In this document: positions 12,242 through 24,070 of the stretch, in pieces
Layout of the letters: each line of letters starts with the position of its first letter
Position numbering within the stretch: position 1 is the stretch's first letter
NCBI GenBank assembly: GCA_032690845.1
Contig: CM064417.1
Span: 40,740,432-40,804,431, forward strand
Length of the DNA: 64,000 nt
Origin: Eleusine coracana subsp. coracana
Taxonomy: Eukaryota > Streptophyta > Magnoliopsida > Poales > Poaceae
Reading direction: 5' to 3'
Program-made: the position numbers and the translations under genes
Notes under the pieces: model-generated
The model's input: the letters and a program-made list of their open reading frames with translations, nothing else
Databases searched by the model: none
Told to the model about the DNA's origin: nothing

Positions 12242-14668
12242 TGTTGGTCGTATCTACACACCCACTTATATACCGCAAGAGGACGGTGTACAGTTGTAGC
12301 TCTTTTTCCCTCAAAGTATTCCAAGGTTATCGAATCCACAGGGAACGAGCGGAACTAATACTATTAAAGGGTTACTAACAGATTGCAATGAGTTGGTTGG
12401 TGTGAATGATTATGGTGAGAAAGTGGAAGGTGAATGTTATTGAAGAGGCAACTGTTGGTGGTTTCTAGATGTCCATTTTATCTACCAAAAAGGGATTTTT
12501 TGCGTCTTAATTTGGTGGTTTGGACTAACAATTAGCCCCATATTTGCATATATTTGTAGTTGTTCTGTTTTGGATGTAATCATAGGAAATAGGTGTAAAA
12601 CAGGGCAATTATGGATAAAGAGCTAAAGAGTAACGAAGATGGACCAAATTCGGAGCCGCGCCGATCGGCGCAGGAGGAAAAGATGACTGAAATACGATCC
12701 GGTCCAGGAAAGACGAAGGCCCAGCCCAGTATGAGTTAGAGTCGGTGGAAGTTGACCTAATCCCGTTGAGTATAAAGAAAGATAATTATCAAAAGCCAAG
12801 GACGACCAAGGGGAGACGACGATCATGAGAACCAGTTATTAAGACTAGGGTTCCAGGATATTGGCGGCGGAGGTTCATCAACACCGATGAGATCCACCAG
12901 AAGGGAGGTCACGCCGAACGGCGCAACCCCTGCGCCGATCGGCTCGGGCGCGTTCCAATGCTATTTCTCATCCCTCTGCTATGTCTAGCGGAAGGATGAG
13001 TGAGTAGTCTCATATTCTCTTCTCTGGTGCGGGGATCTGGTCATGTAACTCTCATGCTTGTTGATACTCTCTTGATGAATTTAATCTATGTGATGAACTT
13101 ATTGCACATCTATCTATCCTTTTCATTAGTGTATCGGCCAATACACGTTTGCCCATTACATAGTGCAAGAAACCAGTGGGGAGCTAATAGCCTCTTTAGT
13201 GACAGCCGGGGTGATCGAAACGACCATGTTTTGTAGAATATTAGAGTTATCACTTGAGTTGATAAGAATAAGGTTGCATGCTAGTGAACCAATCCTAAGG
13301 AGAGAATCCTTCATTATCCTATTGCCTCTTCAATAACATTCACCTTCCACTTTCTCACCGTCATCATTCACACCAACCAACCCATTGCAATCTGTTAGTA
13401 ACCCTTTAATAGTATTAGTTCCGCTCGTTCCCTGTGGATTCGATAACCTTGGAATACTCTGAGGGAAAAAGAGCAATAATTGTACACCATCCTCTTACGG
13501 TATATAAGTGGGTGCGTAGATACGACCAACAGCAACAGGATAATGAAGGATTCTCTCCTTAGGATTGGTTCACTAGCATGCAACCTTATTCTTATCAACT
13601 CAAGTGATGACTCTAATATTATACAAGACATGGTGGTTTCCTTCACCCCGGCTGTCACTACAGAGGCTATTAGCTCCCCACTGGTTTCTTGCACTATATA
13701 ATGGGCAGAAGTGTATTGGCCGATACACAAATGAAAATGATAGATAGATGTGCAATAAGTTCATCACATAGATTAAATTCATTGAGAGAGTATCAACAAG
13801 CATGAGAGTTACATGACCAGATCCCCGCACCAGAGAAGAGAATATGAGACTACTCACTCATCCTTCCGCTAGACATAGCAGAGGGGTGAGAAATAGCGCT
13901 GGAACGCGCCCGAGCCGATCGGCGCGACCTCCCTTCTAGTGGATCTCATCGGTGTTGACGAACCTCCGCCGCCAATATCTTGGAACCCTAGTTTTGATAA
14001 CTGGTTCTCGCGATTGCCGTCTCCCCTTGGTCGTCCTGGCTCTTTGATAGTTATCTTCCTTTTATACTCGACGGGATTAGGTCAACTTCCACCGACTCTG
14101 ACTCATACTGGGCTGGGCCTTCGTCTTTCCTGGACCGGATCATGTTTTAGTCATCTTTTCCTCCTGCGCCGATCGGCGCATGGGCCGTGCCGATCGGCAC
14201 AAGCCGTGTCTTCTCTTGTTTCTTCCCCGAGTCGGTTCCTCTGTCTTCCATAGCTGCCATGTGGGCCTTTTCCTTCGAGATAAGTCTTGTACTGCACGTC
14301 GAGATCTTGAAGTTCGATAAATCTTCTAGGCAAATATCTTCAAGTGTCTTGCGCAGATAAACTTCCATAAACATATGGAATGGGCCTCAGTCACTTCTGT
14401 GGGCCAAAAACACCCTTGCGCTGATCGGCTCATGGACTGCGCCGATCGGCGCACTGGGCTTCTTCAGTGCTTTTCATCGGTTCTGGACTCCTGTCCTCTG
14501 CAGCATCATTTTAATCGCCAATTTTACCTATTTCTGCAATAAAGCTCCAAAACAACGCATATACAAATATATAGACAATATCATAGGTAAATGGCCTAAA
14601 TTAGTATCAATTATGCTCTAATTGGGGTAATATTCGCATATAAAAGGGGCACTTGGGAAGTGCCAACA
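12242..14668 (-). repeat. 3' LTR of A, interrupted by a solo LTR
   Basis: 2427 bases; removing the 12453-13531 insert and one TSD copy leaves about 1343, close to the 1364 of the other LTR. It has a - strand TATA-like GTATAAAAGG at 14058-14067 and GCCGATCGGC palindrome pairs at about 14164-14203 and 14411-14452. Confidence 0.9.
12453..13531 (+). mobile_element. Solo LTR of a related gypsy family
   Basis: Starts TGTTGGTGG, ends GACCAACA, flanked by perfect GCAAC (12448-12452 and 13532-13536). From about 12640 onward it is the inverse of A's LTR, whereas its first ~170 bases are different. It is therefore a sister family that shares the downstream LTR. No internal region remains, as after recombination between the two LTRs of a full element. 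Confidence 0.88.
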
Positions 14669-15866
14669 GTTCCCCCACACTCAAATCATTGCTAGTCCTC
14701 GAGCAATACAAAATCAAATATGTAATAAGAATTTTCACACCATCCCTCATGCAGTCAATCTCAATCATCATTTTTACTCGTTATCCGCCACAAAGATTTT
14801 CTTTCATCTCCTTTTAACCAATCGGCCTATCTTACTTGAACTTAATAAAATTACCACAAAACCTTTTCAAAAACAATTTTATTTCTCCTCAACTCATCTT
14901 TTAGCATCAAACATCAAGCATTTGGTCTTCTCTAGGTCTCTCAAGTGTATTTTCTTCCCTCTCCTATCTAATCAAGGATTATATATGGATCTTGGAGGTC
15001 TATATAACTAAATTAAACCATAAGATTAACCATGTTAACAATGTGCTCAATTATGCCTATTAAGAAAGGATTTTCTTGGAAAAGAACTTTTAATGGAGAA
15101 GAGGAATGTAGAAAGTCTAAAAGAAAATTCAATGAGAACAATTGACAAAGAATGAGGAATAATAAAAAATCTGCTTTCTTTGATGACCTTACTTCCTCTC
15201 AGGGAATATATATTTTTTCTCTTTACCCCTTTTTTTTTATAATAACCTCCTTTTTTTTCCTTTTGCAACAGCGCCGATCGGCGCAAGCGTTGCGCCGATC
15301 GGCGCGACCTATATTTTTTTCTTCCTCTTTTTTTTTCTTCTTTTCTTTCACCTCTTTTTTAATGTTCCCTGATATGATCAGCAATTTCTGTCTTGTATCA
15401 GCAGCGGAAACTTTCTGAATTCCCTTTTATTGAGAATATAGGTTGTATCAAGGATGAGGGAGAAACAAAGATTTATGGTTTTCATGATAGCAAGGAATTT
15501 AATTGGATAAGAGTGGCTAGAAATACAGAGATAAATAAAATAGACCATCCTTTCCTAACTTGGTCTAAATCATGAGCAAAAAGTTGACAAAGTTACTTAC
15601 AATCCACTTAGTTCAAATGTGTAGCTTGCTCTCATTCACTCGGCTATGTAGACATATTTAGACCTTGCTTTTGCTTTAGCTTATGATGAGTCAAAAGAAA
15701 TTTTCACAAATATAAAGCTCAAAAGTTAAAGTGGTAATCAACAAATTCAAGTAATCAACCAATCGATCATCAGAAAGACAAGATAAATAGCATGGGGCAC
15801 TTTCAATTTGATAATTGACACTAACTTTATTAAAGACAATGCAAGAATTCAAACTACATAAAAGAC
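14669..15866 (-). other. A 3' untranslated region with PPT
   Basis: The PPT on the - strand (GAGTGTGGGGGAAC, 14669-14682) abuts the 3' LTR. The rest is AT-rich with pyrimidine tracts near 15225-15360 and a palindrome pair at 15269-15306. No ORF is supported. Confidence 0.75.
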
Positions 15867-17396
15867 CTAGAAGCAACTCTCAACATGACTCGTGACTCTC
15901 TTAAGCACACACACAAACTTAAATAAACACTCATCAAAAACACTTAAAAACTGAGAAACTAGACTAAAAAATATTTGAAAACTGAGAAACTGGACTAAAA
16001 AACACTTAAAAACTATGACTAATGGCTGAGCCGATCGGCGCAGTGGTGTTCTTCCACCATTGCGACTTCCTCCACTTCCCTCTGCATTACTATTAACTCT
16101 TGTTGAAGTTCCTGCTGCCCTGTCATTACTGCATTCTGCAAGTGTTTCCTGATTTTCGAACTTAGGACTACCAAAGCTTCCTTGCATTTCAAAATCATCA
16201 CTAAAATCTCCAGGCACACTAGGATCACCGCTTTCCAAAGTTTCCAAATAGTATAAAGTATAGTCGCTATCCCATTCGGAATAATTCTGAATTGGCTTAC
16301 CCGATAGTCTAGCGGATCTGCGAACCTCTGGTGTAGTCTTACACTTTCTTGCAGCAGTTTCTTCGTCTTCATTTGGCAGAGCCATCAGATCAATAAATTC
16401 AACCATCTTCAGATCGTGCCGATCGGCTCCAGTGTTGCGCCGATCGGCACAGCCAGCAGCTTCCTTCATATACTCATCTAACTGCTCTAGATTATGCTCA
16501 CGGATCACCTTATTCTACTGCCTTCGTAAAATCTCATCATTAATCTCCTTAGGTGTCCTTCCTCCAGGAACTGCGTGACAGCCATCATCATATATCAAAT
16601 CTCTAGGTATGAAAGCTAGATCTTCTGCCAATTGGAGTTCCACCCTGTGTTGAAGATCTTTAGCACAAAAGAAACACTTGCAACCCTCAATACAACTGTT
16701 CCTATGAATCTTATTTTCTTGAAAACTTTCCCAATCGGTAAGAACCTTGGGAAAGGATTCATCCCTTCTGGCTTGAAGATCCGTTTCCACATCCTACTGG
16801 TACATAGCTTCTTCGACTTCCTCTCACAGCTTGAGTTCATACTTGGCGGCAATGTCTTGTTCATCATAAAGTCGGCACCTATGAATTATGAGGGCGCTCT
16901 CTTCATCTAGCTCTTCCTTCTCTTGCTCAGTCAATGATCTTTCGAAAGATAGGAAATCCTCATACGACAAGGGCGTAGCAAGATCAAGAAGACTTTCCAT
17001 GGTATACCTTTGAGAAACTACTTCACTTTCAATAGGTGCTACAGATTTTCCTTTGCGCACTAATACTCTTTTCATCATCTGCCGAAGTTCATTGTCCATC
17101 TTCATGTTGTCGGCGTTCCACGCGTCAGCTTCGCTTTTCTTTATGAATTTCTTCCGCAGATCTGACCAGACGAGGGGATCATCTCGTGTTGCTGTCAACA
17201 CTTCGTCGACTTCTTCCCAGGGCCAATTTGCAGAGGGCTGAGGAAATCCGCCGCCGAGCCGATCGGCGCAGAGGTTGCGCCGATTGGCGCTGCCTTGGTC
17301 TTTGCCTGATGCGCCGCCTTCCATCGCTTCTCCTCTTAGGGTTTGTTCTGGTGACGATGTAATATGAGTTGATCCGTGGGTTTGCTGTCCCCTCAT
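15867..17396 (-). pseudogene. A third ORF after integrase
   Basis: One - strand frame of about 510 codons broken by three stops (two near 16795-16825, one near 16514). It follows integrase and precedes the 3' LTR, where Athila elements carry an env-like or extra ORF. The N-terminal third is acidic/helical (WPWEEVDEVLTATRDDPLVW). The middle has clustered Cys (CKCFFCAKD). The final ~45 residues are strongly hydrophobic (VIVFKCFLVQFLSF). Palindromes contribute CADR peptides near both ends. I do not recognise a domain. Env-like is possible but rests only on position and the hydrophobic tail. Confidence 0.6.
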
Positions 17397-17649
17397 ATTT
17401 ATATCCCTTGATTTCCAATTGGACTAGGACTCTTTCTCTTATTCATGGAATTTAACGAGTCTTGAAAAGGCGAGGTCTGAAACCGACTCAAAAACAAAAA
17501 GGACTCTGCCGCACCAATCGGTGCAGGGCTGCGCCGATCGGCGCAATCATCGTGCCAATCGGCGCGGTACACTAAATTGCCAAAAACTACGGCAAATACA
17601 AGCTTTTGTTTTACGTCGTTAAGCTTGACCACACGGGATACTAAGCAGT

Positions 17650-18500
17650 GAAATACACATCAAAAGATTTTAATTCAAATGTGTCGGGTTCTAGGTATAC
17701 CTTTAGACGCTGTCCGTTCACCGTGTACTTGTTTCTCTTGCCATCCATATAATTACCGCTCCCGAAGGTAACACCGTATTCACAAGATAAGGTCCCTCCC
17801 ATTTTCTTCACAGTTTGCCCTTACCAAATAAACTGAATTGTGAATTAAATAGGAGCACCCGATCTCCTTCCTTGAATTCCTTCTTCAAAAGCTTCTTATC
17901 GTACCACTTCTTTGTTTTCTCTTTGTATATGGCTGCATTTTCATATGCACGCAATCTCATCTCTCCCAATTCACTTATTTGTATCTTCCTTTTCATGCCG
18001 GCGGCATCAAGATCCAGATTCATCTCCTTTATAGCTCAATAAGCTTTATGTTCCAATTCCACCGGTAGGTGACACGATTTCCCATAGACGAATTGATACG
18101 GTGTCATACCAATTGGTGTCTTGAATGCCGTCCTATATGCCCATAACACTCCATTAAGCTTCGTGGCCCAATCTTTTTCTTCCTTTGTAACAATCTTCTG
18201 CAGAATTCCCTTTAATTGCTTATTTGAAGTTTCTACTTGTCCATTTGTCTGGGGATGGTAGGCTGTTCCAATTCTATGTTCAATTCCAGATTTGGTTAAA
18301 AACCTAGCAAATTCTCCTCCTGTAAAATGGGATCCTCCATTTGTAATTATTATTGTCAGTACCCCGTACCTAGGAAATATCTGCTCCTGAAGCATACTCC
18401 TTGATTCTCTTGTAGTGTTAGCCTTGCATGCCATTGCTTCGACCCACTTGGAGACATAATCAACAGCGACCAATATATGCTCTAAACCATGAGAATTCAC
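17650..18500 (-). pseudogene. A integrase core and C-terminus, broken
   Basis: Continues the pol frame after the TGA at 18507. First catalytic Asp in VAVDYVSKW; the second catalytic position reads ITNGGSHF, Asn instead of Asp; Glu is present in NGQVETSNK. A stop lies at 18036. The C-terminal part runs to about 17808 (EGDRVLLFNS), and a remnant to about 17650 includes GNYMDGKRNKYTVNGQ. The Asp-to-Asn change alone would be expected to abolish strand transfer. Confidence 0.88.
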
Positions 18501-18506
18501 AAAGGG

Positions 18507-20822
18507 TCATATAAAGTCCATACCCCAAACATCAAAGATATCGACTTGAAGATTGTACTTAAGAGGCATTGTATTTCTACTGTTAACGTTCCCTATTCGT
18601 TGGCATTGAGCATATGTTGCAACATACCTTTTTGCATCTTCATGCATAGTAGGCCAATAGAATCCACTTGCCCATACCTTTGCCTGTACTCTGAAGTAGC
18701 CATAATGTCCCCCATAATCCGAAGAATGACATTTTGCTAAAATGCTTGCTCTTTCTTCTATGGGTACACATCTCCGTACTTCTCCGTCCTCGCAATACCT
18801 ATACAAGTATGGGTCAGCCCATATAAATTTTCTCATTTCACTCTTAACTCTTTTCCTTGTGTTATTGTTCATCAAATTAGTTTGTCCCTTGAAACCTTTG
18901 ATAATATCCATCATCCAGTTCTCTCTATGATGAAATGCGGCAAACAACTGCTCTTGTCGCATTTCATCTCTTATTGGCTCAGTTGATGGTGATTCAAGAC
19001 GAGATAAATGATCTGCTACAGAATTTTCTACTCCTTTCTTATCTCTTATCTCCAAATCAAATTCTTGCAGCATCAATACCCATCGCATTAACCGAGGTTT
19101 AGACTCCTTCTTTGAAACCAAGTATCGTATAGCAGCATGATCAGTATATACAATCACCTTAGAATTTAGAATATAGGATCTAAACTTCTCAAAAGAAAAT
19201 ATAACAGCTATCATCTCTTTGTCAGTTGTTGTATAATTGATTTGCGCCTCATTCAAAGTTTTGCTAGCATAATAAATAGCATGCACTTTAACTTCCTTCC
19301 GTTGTCCAAGAACAGCTCCAATTGCATAGTCACTTGCATCATCACACATAATTTCAAAAGGTAGATTCCAATCAGGTGGCTGCATAACGGGTGTAGAGCA
19401 TAGAGCTTCCTTTAATCTCCTGAAGGCCAAGAGTCTTTCTTCATCCATAACAAATTCTGTATCTTGCTTTAACAATTCTGTCAGGGGTTTAGCAATCTTC
19501 GAATAATCCTTAACAAATCTGCGATAGAAGTTGGCATGTCCAAGAAAAATCCTCAAAGTTCTAAGATTAGTAGGGGGAGGTAATTTTTCAACTGTAGATA
19601 CCTTTGCCTTATCAACCTCTATCCCTCTTTGAGATATGACATGACCAAGTACTATCCCTTCTGTTACCATGAAGTGACACTTCTTCCAATTAAGAACTAA
19701 ATTGCTTTCAACACACCTTTTCAAAACCTTCTCCAAATTCTCCAAACAACTATCAAAATCAGCACCATGAACGGAGAAGTCATCCATAAATACCTCCATA
19801 ATATCTTCTATGAATTCAGAGAATATTGCATTCATGCATCTTTGAAACGTTGCAGGCACATTGCAAAGACCAAATGCCATCCTTCTATATGCATATGTCC
19901 CAAAAGGGCAAGTAAGAGTAGTTTTCTGCTGATCTTCTGGTCTTACCGGCATTTGAAAGAAACCACTATATCCATCCAAATAGCAAAAGTATGAATTCCT
20001 TGCTAACCTTTCAAGCATCTCATCAATGAACAGAAGAGGAAAGTGATCTTTCTTCATCACTTTGTTCAAACTTCTATAATCTATGCACATTCTCCATCCA
20101 GTTACAGTCCTCTGAGGGATCAACTCATTGTTTTCGTTAGGCACTATTGGCAACCCTCCTTTCTTGGGAACACAATGCACTGGGCTAACCCATTCACTAT
20201 CAGCAATAGGGTAGATCATACCTGCATTAAGCAGCTTCAAAATCTCCTTTTTGACCACTGGCTTCACTGATTCCTTCAACCTTCGCATCCCTTCAACCAC
20301 TGGTTTAGTATTCTCCTCCAAGTTAATCTTGTGGATGCAAAATGTGGGGCTGATTCCCTTGATGTCATCCAATGTGTAACCAATGACCTTCCTATACCTT
20401 TTGAGCACAACAAGAAGCCTCTTTGTTTCTTCTTTTGTTAGGGCGTTGTTCACAATAACTGGATATGTTCTATTCTTTCCTAGATATTCATAGCGTAGCT
20501 CCTTCGTACGTTCCTTTTGTTCCACTTCTGGCGCTTCGTTTGGATCCAGCTCCCCGAGAGGTTCAAAATCAGGATTTTTCTGGTTGAGCCGATCGGCGCA
20601 AGGGTCGCGCCGATCGGCACTGCCAGTATGATTGAGCCGATCGGCGCAGGGGTCGCGCCGATCGGCGCTGCTAGTATCATTGAGCCGATCGGCACAGGGG
20701 TCGAGCCGATCGGTGCTGCCAGTATGATTGAGCTGATCAGCGCAGGGGTCGTGCCGTTTGGCGCTGGCAGTATACTTGTCAGTTTCATGCATGATGTGGT
20801 CCAGTGGGTCTCCCATATCCAT
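18507..20822 (-). CDS. A pol: RT, RNase H and integrase N-terminus (771 codons open)
   Basis: Longest open frame of the block; really the middle of a polyprotein, so the ATG at 20822 is only the first Met after an in-frame stop. Residues about 24-80 are four 16-residue repeats containing (C/S)ADR(L/R)N, encoded by palindromes (see 20586-20777). RT spans about 183-400 with FMDD at 345-348. RNase H follows at about 490-610: DD in CDDASDYAIG, Glu in TTDKEM, Asp in YTDHAA and Asp in VADHLSR. The integrase zinc domain (about 697-742) keeps the two His (CHSSDYGGHYG) but has YAQC where CxxC is expected, so one Cys is lost. It ends at a TGA in the WGMDF region. Confidence 0.9.
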   Translation of the reverse strand: MDMGDPLDHIMHETDKYTASAKRHDPCADQLNHTGSTDRLDPCADRLNDTSSADRRDPCADRLNHTGSADRRDPCADRLNQKNPDFEPLGELDPNEAPEVEQKERTKELRYEYLGKNRTYPVIVNNALTKEETKRLLVVLKRYRKVIGYTLDDIKGISPTFCIHKINLEENTKPVVEGMRRLKESVKPVVKKEILKLLNAGMIYPIADSEWVSPVHCVPKKGGLPIVPNENNELIPQRTVTGWRMCIDYRSLNKVMKKDHFPLLFIDEMLERLARNSYFCYLDGYSGFFQMPVRPEDQQKTTLTCPFGTYAYRRMAFGLCNVPATFQRCMNAIFSEFIEDIMEVFMDDFSVHGADFDSCLENLEKVLKRCVESNLVLNWKKCHFMVTEGIVLGHVISQRGIEVDKAKVSTVEKLPPPTNLRTLRIFLGHANFYRRFVKDYSKIAKPLTELLKQDTEFVMDEERLLAFRRLKEALCSTPVMQPPDWNLPFEIMCDDASDYAIGAVLGQRKEVKVHAIYYASKTLNEAQINYTTTDKEMIAVIFSFEKFRSYILNSKVIVYTDHAAIRYLVSKKESKPRLMRWVLMLQEFDLEIRDKKGVENSVADHLSRLESPSTEPIRDEMRQEQLFAAFHHRENWMMDIIKGFKGQTNLMNNNTRKRVKSEMRKFIWADPYLYRYCEDGEVRRCVPIEERASILAKCHSSDYGGHYGYFRVQAKVWASGFYWPTMHEDAKRYVATYAQCQRIGNVNSRNTMPLKYNLQVDIFDVWGMDFI
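20586..20777. repeat. 48-base minisatellite of palindromes inside A pol
   Basis: Four tandem 48-base units, each with two GCCGATCGGC-type palindromes and a CTGCCAGTATGATT-like linker. Units start at 20586, 20634, 20682 and 20730. The unit length is a multiple of three, so the pol frame stays open and gains 16 residues per unit. The last unit is the most diverged. Confidence 0.92.
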
Positions 20823-20885
20823 CCCTATCCTCTCTGGGCAGAATTCCTGATAGCAAGAAGAGTCTTGATGAGACGGATCATTAAA

Positions 20886-21365
20886 TTAAAATTGCACTTC
20901 TTCCTCTCCTAGGTGTAGCGTGATTTGACCTTTCCCAGCATCCAAAACAGCTTGTACTAATCTTAAGAATGGCCTTCCCAGAATGATATCTTCAACCCCA
21001 GTTTCCTTATTATCTAGAACGAAGAAATCTACCGGCATTGTTTTCGAGCTGATCTCAATTTCGACATTCTTGATCACTCCCAGTGGCTTGGTTTTCCTAC
21101 CATCCGCCATGATTAGCTCAAGTTCAGTCCCCATCAGCCGCTGTTGAGTTCCATAAGGCATGCTCATGAATGCATCGTAAGTCATCAAGCTGACACGAGA
21201 GCCAAAGTCACACAAGGCTTTCGGAAATTTCTTTCCCGATATCTCACAGGGTATGTATGGTTCTTCTTTTTCCTCTTCAGTGACTCCTACAACATACACA
21301 CCACATAATCCTTCATTAGGGGATGGCTCAAAGCAACTTTCTAGCAATCTCTTCGCTTGTTTCAC
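20886..21365 (-). pseudogene. A protease (retropepsin-like)
   Basis: Aspartic protease domain between gag and RT, in the same frame as both. The active-site region reads CDFGSRVSLM where plant gypsy proteases usually have a D-L-G-A/S box; the flap-side motif ILGRPFL is intact. A TAA at its end separates it from the RT ORF, which continues in frame. Confidence 0.85.
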
Positions 21366-21374
21366 CTCTTTCCA

Positions 21375-22579
21375 TCAAGCAATATCATCCTTGTAAAGCT
21401 TCCCTAAAACTCTCCCAATAATCTCTTGACCGAAAACTTCCGACTTGAAGCGATTACTTGGGAAATTATACTCAATTCCGGCTTCGAAGGCATCTTGCAG
21501 ACTGAAGGATCTTCTCATATTAAGCAATTCTTGCAAAAAATCAATAGGAATCCAGTCCATCGGCTCAAATTCATCAAGTGGTTTAGCATTCACCAATGTT
21601 CTATCCCCCTTCGGTTTAGCAAAATTCCCTTCAAATGCCTTCAGTTGATTGTCCAGAATCGCAGCATCTATCTAGGTATATTCCTTGCTACTTGGCAGAG
21701 TCGTCAGGGTGATCGATTCTCCCGTTGTCGCGACTGCGCCGATCGGCTTACAGACTGCGATGATCGGCGCATTCGTCAGATCCATAGAGGCGGGTCTGAC
21801 GGGCTTTATTTCTTCGAATTGCTCCGAAGTAATCATTGATCTGCTCACGAACATCAGGATCTATTCAGCCGGCGACTCTTCCTTCTTCATAGCTTCTGAG
21901 CATTGCCGATTTGGTTCTAGATATTCTTCCCAATGCTTGTGCAAAGCTTTATTCTCGGCAATTTTGCCTAACAATTTGATCCCTACGGTGGCTGTCAATC
22001 TCAGAAAACTTCCTCCGGCCAATCCATCCAAATGCATCCTCGATTCCTTATTTATGGCCATGTAGAAGGTCTGAGAGCACATATTCTCATCAATGCCAAG
22101 GTCAGGTCCTTGTTTCAACAATGTTTGAAAACGCGTCCAGGCTTCCGCGAGAGATTCTTCATCTTCTTGTAAGAAGTTTGCCACTTCCCTTCTCAACTTC
22201 TGCACCTTTGACAAAGGAAAATAGTGGAGACAAAAATTTCCAACTAACTCACTCCACTTACCTTTTGCTTCTCGAGATGCTGCCTTGTGCCACTCTTTGG
22301 CTTTTCCTCCCAAAGAGAATGGGAAAAGCAGCCACCTATAAAGATCCCGAGGCACTCCTTCATGATGGAATGTTTGACAAAGTGCCTCCAAATCTTGTGA
22401 GTATACGGGTTCTCCTCTTTCACTCCAAAGAATTTGTTTGCTTTAGCCATGCTAATGATAATGGGGTTCAACACATACGAGGAGGTCGTGGCCTTCTCAC
22501 CTGAGGGTTGAGGCACCAGCACGTCTGGAGATGGTAGAGAAAGTTCCCTGAGCGTCCAAGAAGGTCCTGTCATACTCAT
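21375..22579 (-). pseudogene. A gag, degenerate
   Basis: Gag with a retrotransposon-gag capsid core (PRDLYRWLLFPFSLGGKAKEW; YFPLSKVQKLRREV) at 22391-21861. An upstream ATG at 22579 reads a Pro/Ser-rich N-terminus in another frame, so a frameshift lies near 22400. Stops follow at 21861-21863, near 21672 and near 21375. A GCCGATCGGC palindrome pair (21735-21770) is read through in frame. Confidence 0.85.
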
Positions 22580-22672
22580 CCTAAAAATTCACACAAAACA
22601 CAAAAACGAAAACAATTAGAAAAGAGAGGATTAGACGTTAATGAAAAATTAATAGTAAAAGAACTGGCTTGT

Positions 22673-22690
22673 TCCCCGGCAACGGCGCAA
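22673..22690 (-). other. Primer-binding site of A
   Basis: On the - strand TTGCGCCGTTGCCGGGGA, one base from the Asp-tRNA-type PBS used by Athila/Tat elements. Confidence 0.88.
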
Positions 22691-22701
22691 GAAAAAAGGC
22701 T

Positions 22702-24065
22702 TGTTGGTCATATCTACGTACCCACTTATATACCGCAGGAGGACGGTGTACAGTTGTAGCTTTTTTTCCCTCAGAGTATTCCAAGGTTATCGAATCCACA
22801 GGGAACGAGCAGAACTAATACTATTAAAGGGTTACTAACAGATTGCAATGAGTTGGTTGGTGTGAATGATTACGGTGAGAAAGTGGAAGGTGAATGTTAT
22901 TGAAGAGGCAATAGAATAATGAAGGATTCTCTCCTTAGGATTGGTTCACTAGCATGCGACCTTATTCTTATCAACTCAAGTGATGACTCTAATATTCTAC
23001 AAGACATGGTGGTTTCGTTCACCCCAGCTGTCACTACAGAGGCTATTAGCTCCCCACTGGTTTCTTGCACTATGTAATGGGCAGAAGTGTATTGGCCGAT
23101 ACACTAATGAAAAGAATAGATAGATGTGCAATATGTTCATCACATTGATTAAATTCATCGAGAGAGTATCAACAAGCATGAGAGTTACATGACCAGATCC
23201 TTGCACGAGAGAAAAGAATATGAGACTACTCACTCATCCTTTTGCTAGACATAGCAGAGGGGTGAGAAATAACGCTGGAACGCGCCCGAGCCGATCGACA
23301 CAGGCGTTGCACCGATCGGCGCGACCTCCCTTCTGGTGGATCTCGTCGGTGTTGATGAACCTCCACCGCCAATATCCTGGAACCCTAGTTTTGATAACTG
23401 GTTCTCGCGATTGTCGTCTCCCCTTGGTCGTCCTGGCTCTTTGATAGTTATCTTCCTTTTATACTCGACGGGATTAGGTCAACTTTCACCAACTCTGACT
23501 CATACTGGGCTAGGCCTTCGTCTTTCCTGGACCGAATCATGTTTTAGTCATCTTTTCCTCCTGCGCTGATCGGCGCATGGCCATGCCGATCGGCGCAAGC
23601 CGTGTCTTCTCTTATTTCTTCTCCGAGTCGGTTCCTCTGTCTTCCACAACTGCCATGCGGGCCTTTTCCTTTGATATAAAGTCTTGTACTGCACGTCGAG
23701 ATCTTGAAGTTCTATAAATCTTTTAGACAAATATCTTCAAGTGTCTTGCGTAGATAAACTTCTATAAACATGTGGAATGGGCCTCGGTCACTTCTGTGGG
23801 CCAAAAACACCCTTGCGCTGATCGGCTCATGGACTGCGCCAATCGGCGCACTAGGCTTCTTCAGTGCTTTTTGTCGGTTCTGGACTCCTGTCCTCTCTAG
23901 CATCACTTTAATCGCCAATTTTACCTGTTTCTGCAATAAAGCTCCAGAACAACACATATACAAATATATAGACAATATCATAGGTAAATGGCCTAAATTA
24001 GTATCAATTATGCTCTAATTGGGGTAGTATTCGCATATAAAAGGGGCACTTGGGAACTGCCAACA
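22702..24065 (-). repeat. 5' LTR of A
   Basis: 1364 bases, TGTTGG...CCAACA, next to the PBS on its left. - strand TATA-like site near 23455-23464. Palindrome pairs at about 23287-23322, 23563-23600 and 23815-23850. Confidence 0.9.
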
Positions 24066-24070
24066 GATGG

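Larger units (their letters stand above)
12242..24065 (-). mobile_element. A: Athila-like Ty3/gypsy retrotransposon in the Copia2 LTR
   Basis: TGTTGG...CCAACA ends flanked by a perfect 5-base TSD, GATGG (12237-12241 and 24066-24070). On the - strand: 5' LTR, Asp-tRNA-type PBS, gag, protease, RT, RNase H, integrase, a third ORF, PPT and 3' LTR. RT before integrase defines Ty3/gypsy; the FMDD RT box, the PBS and the post-integrase ORF favour Athila. The gag-pol frame is continuous from 22391 to 17808 except for six stops. The 3' LTR holds a solo LTR. Confidence 0.93.
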
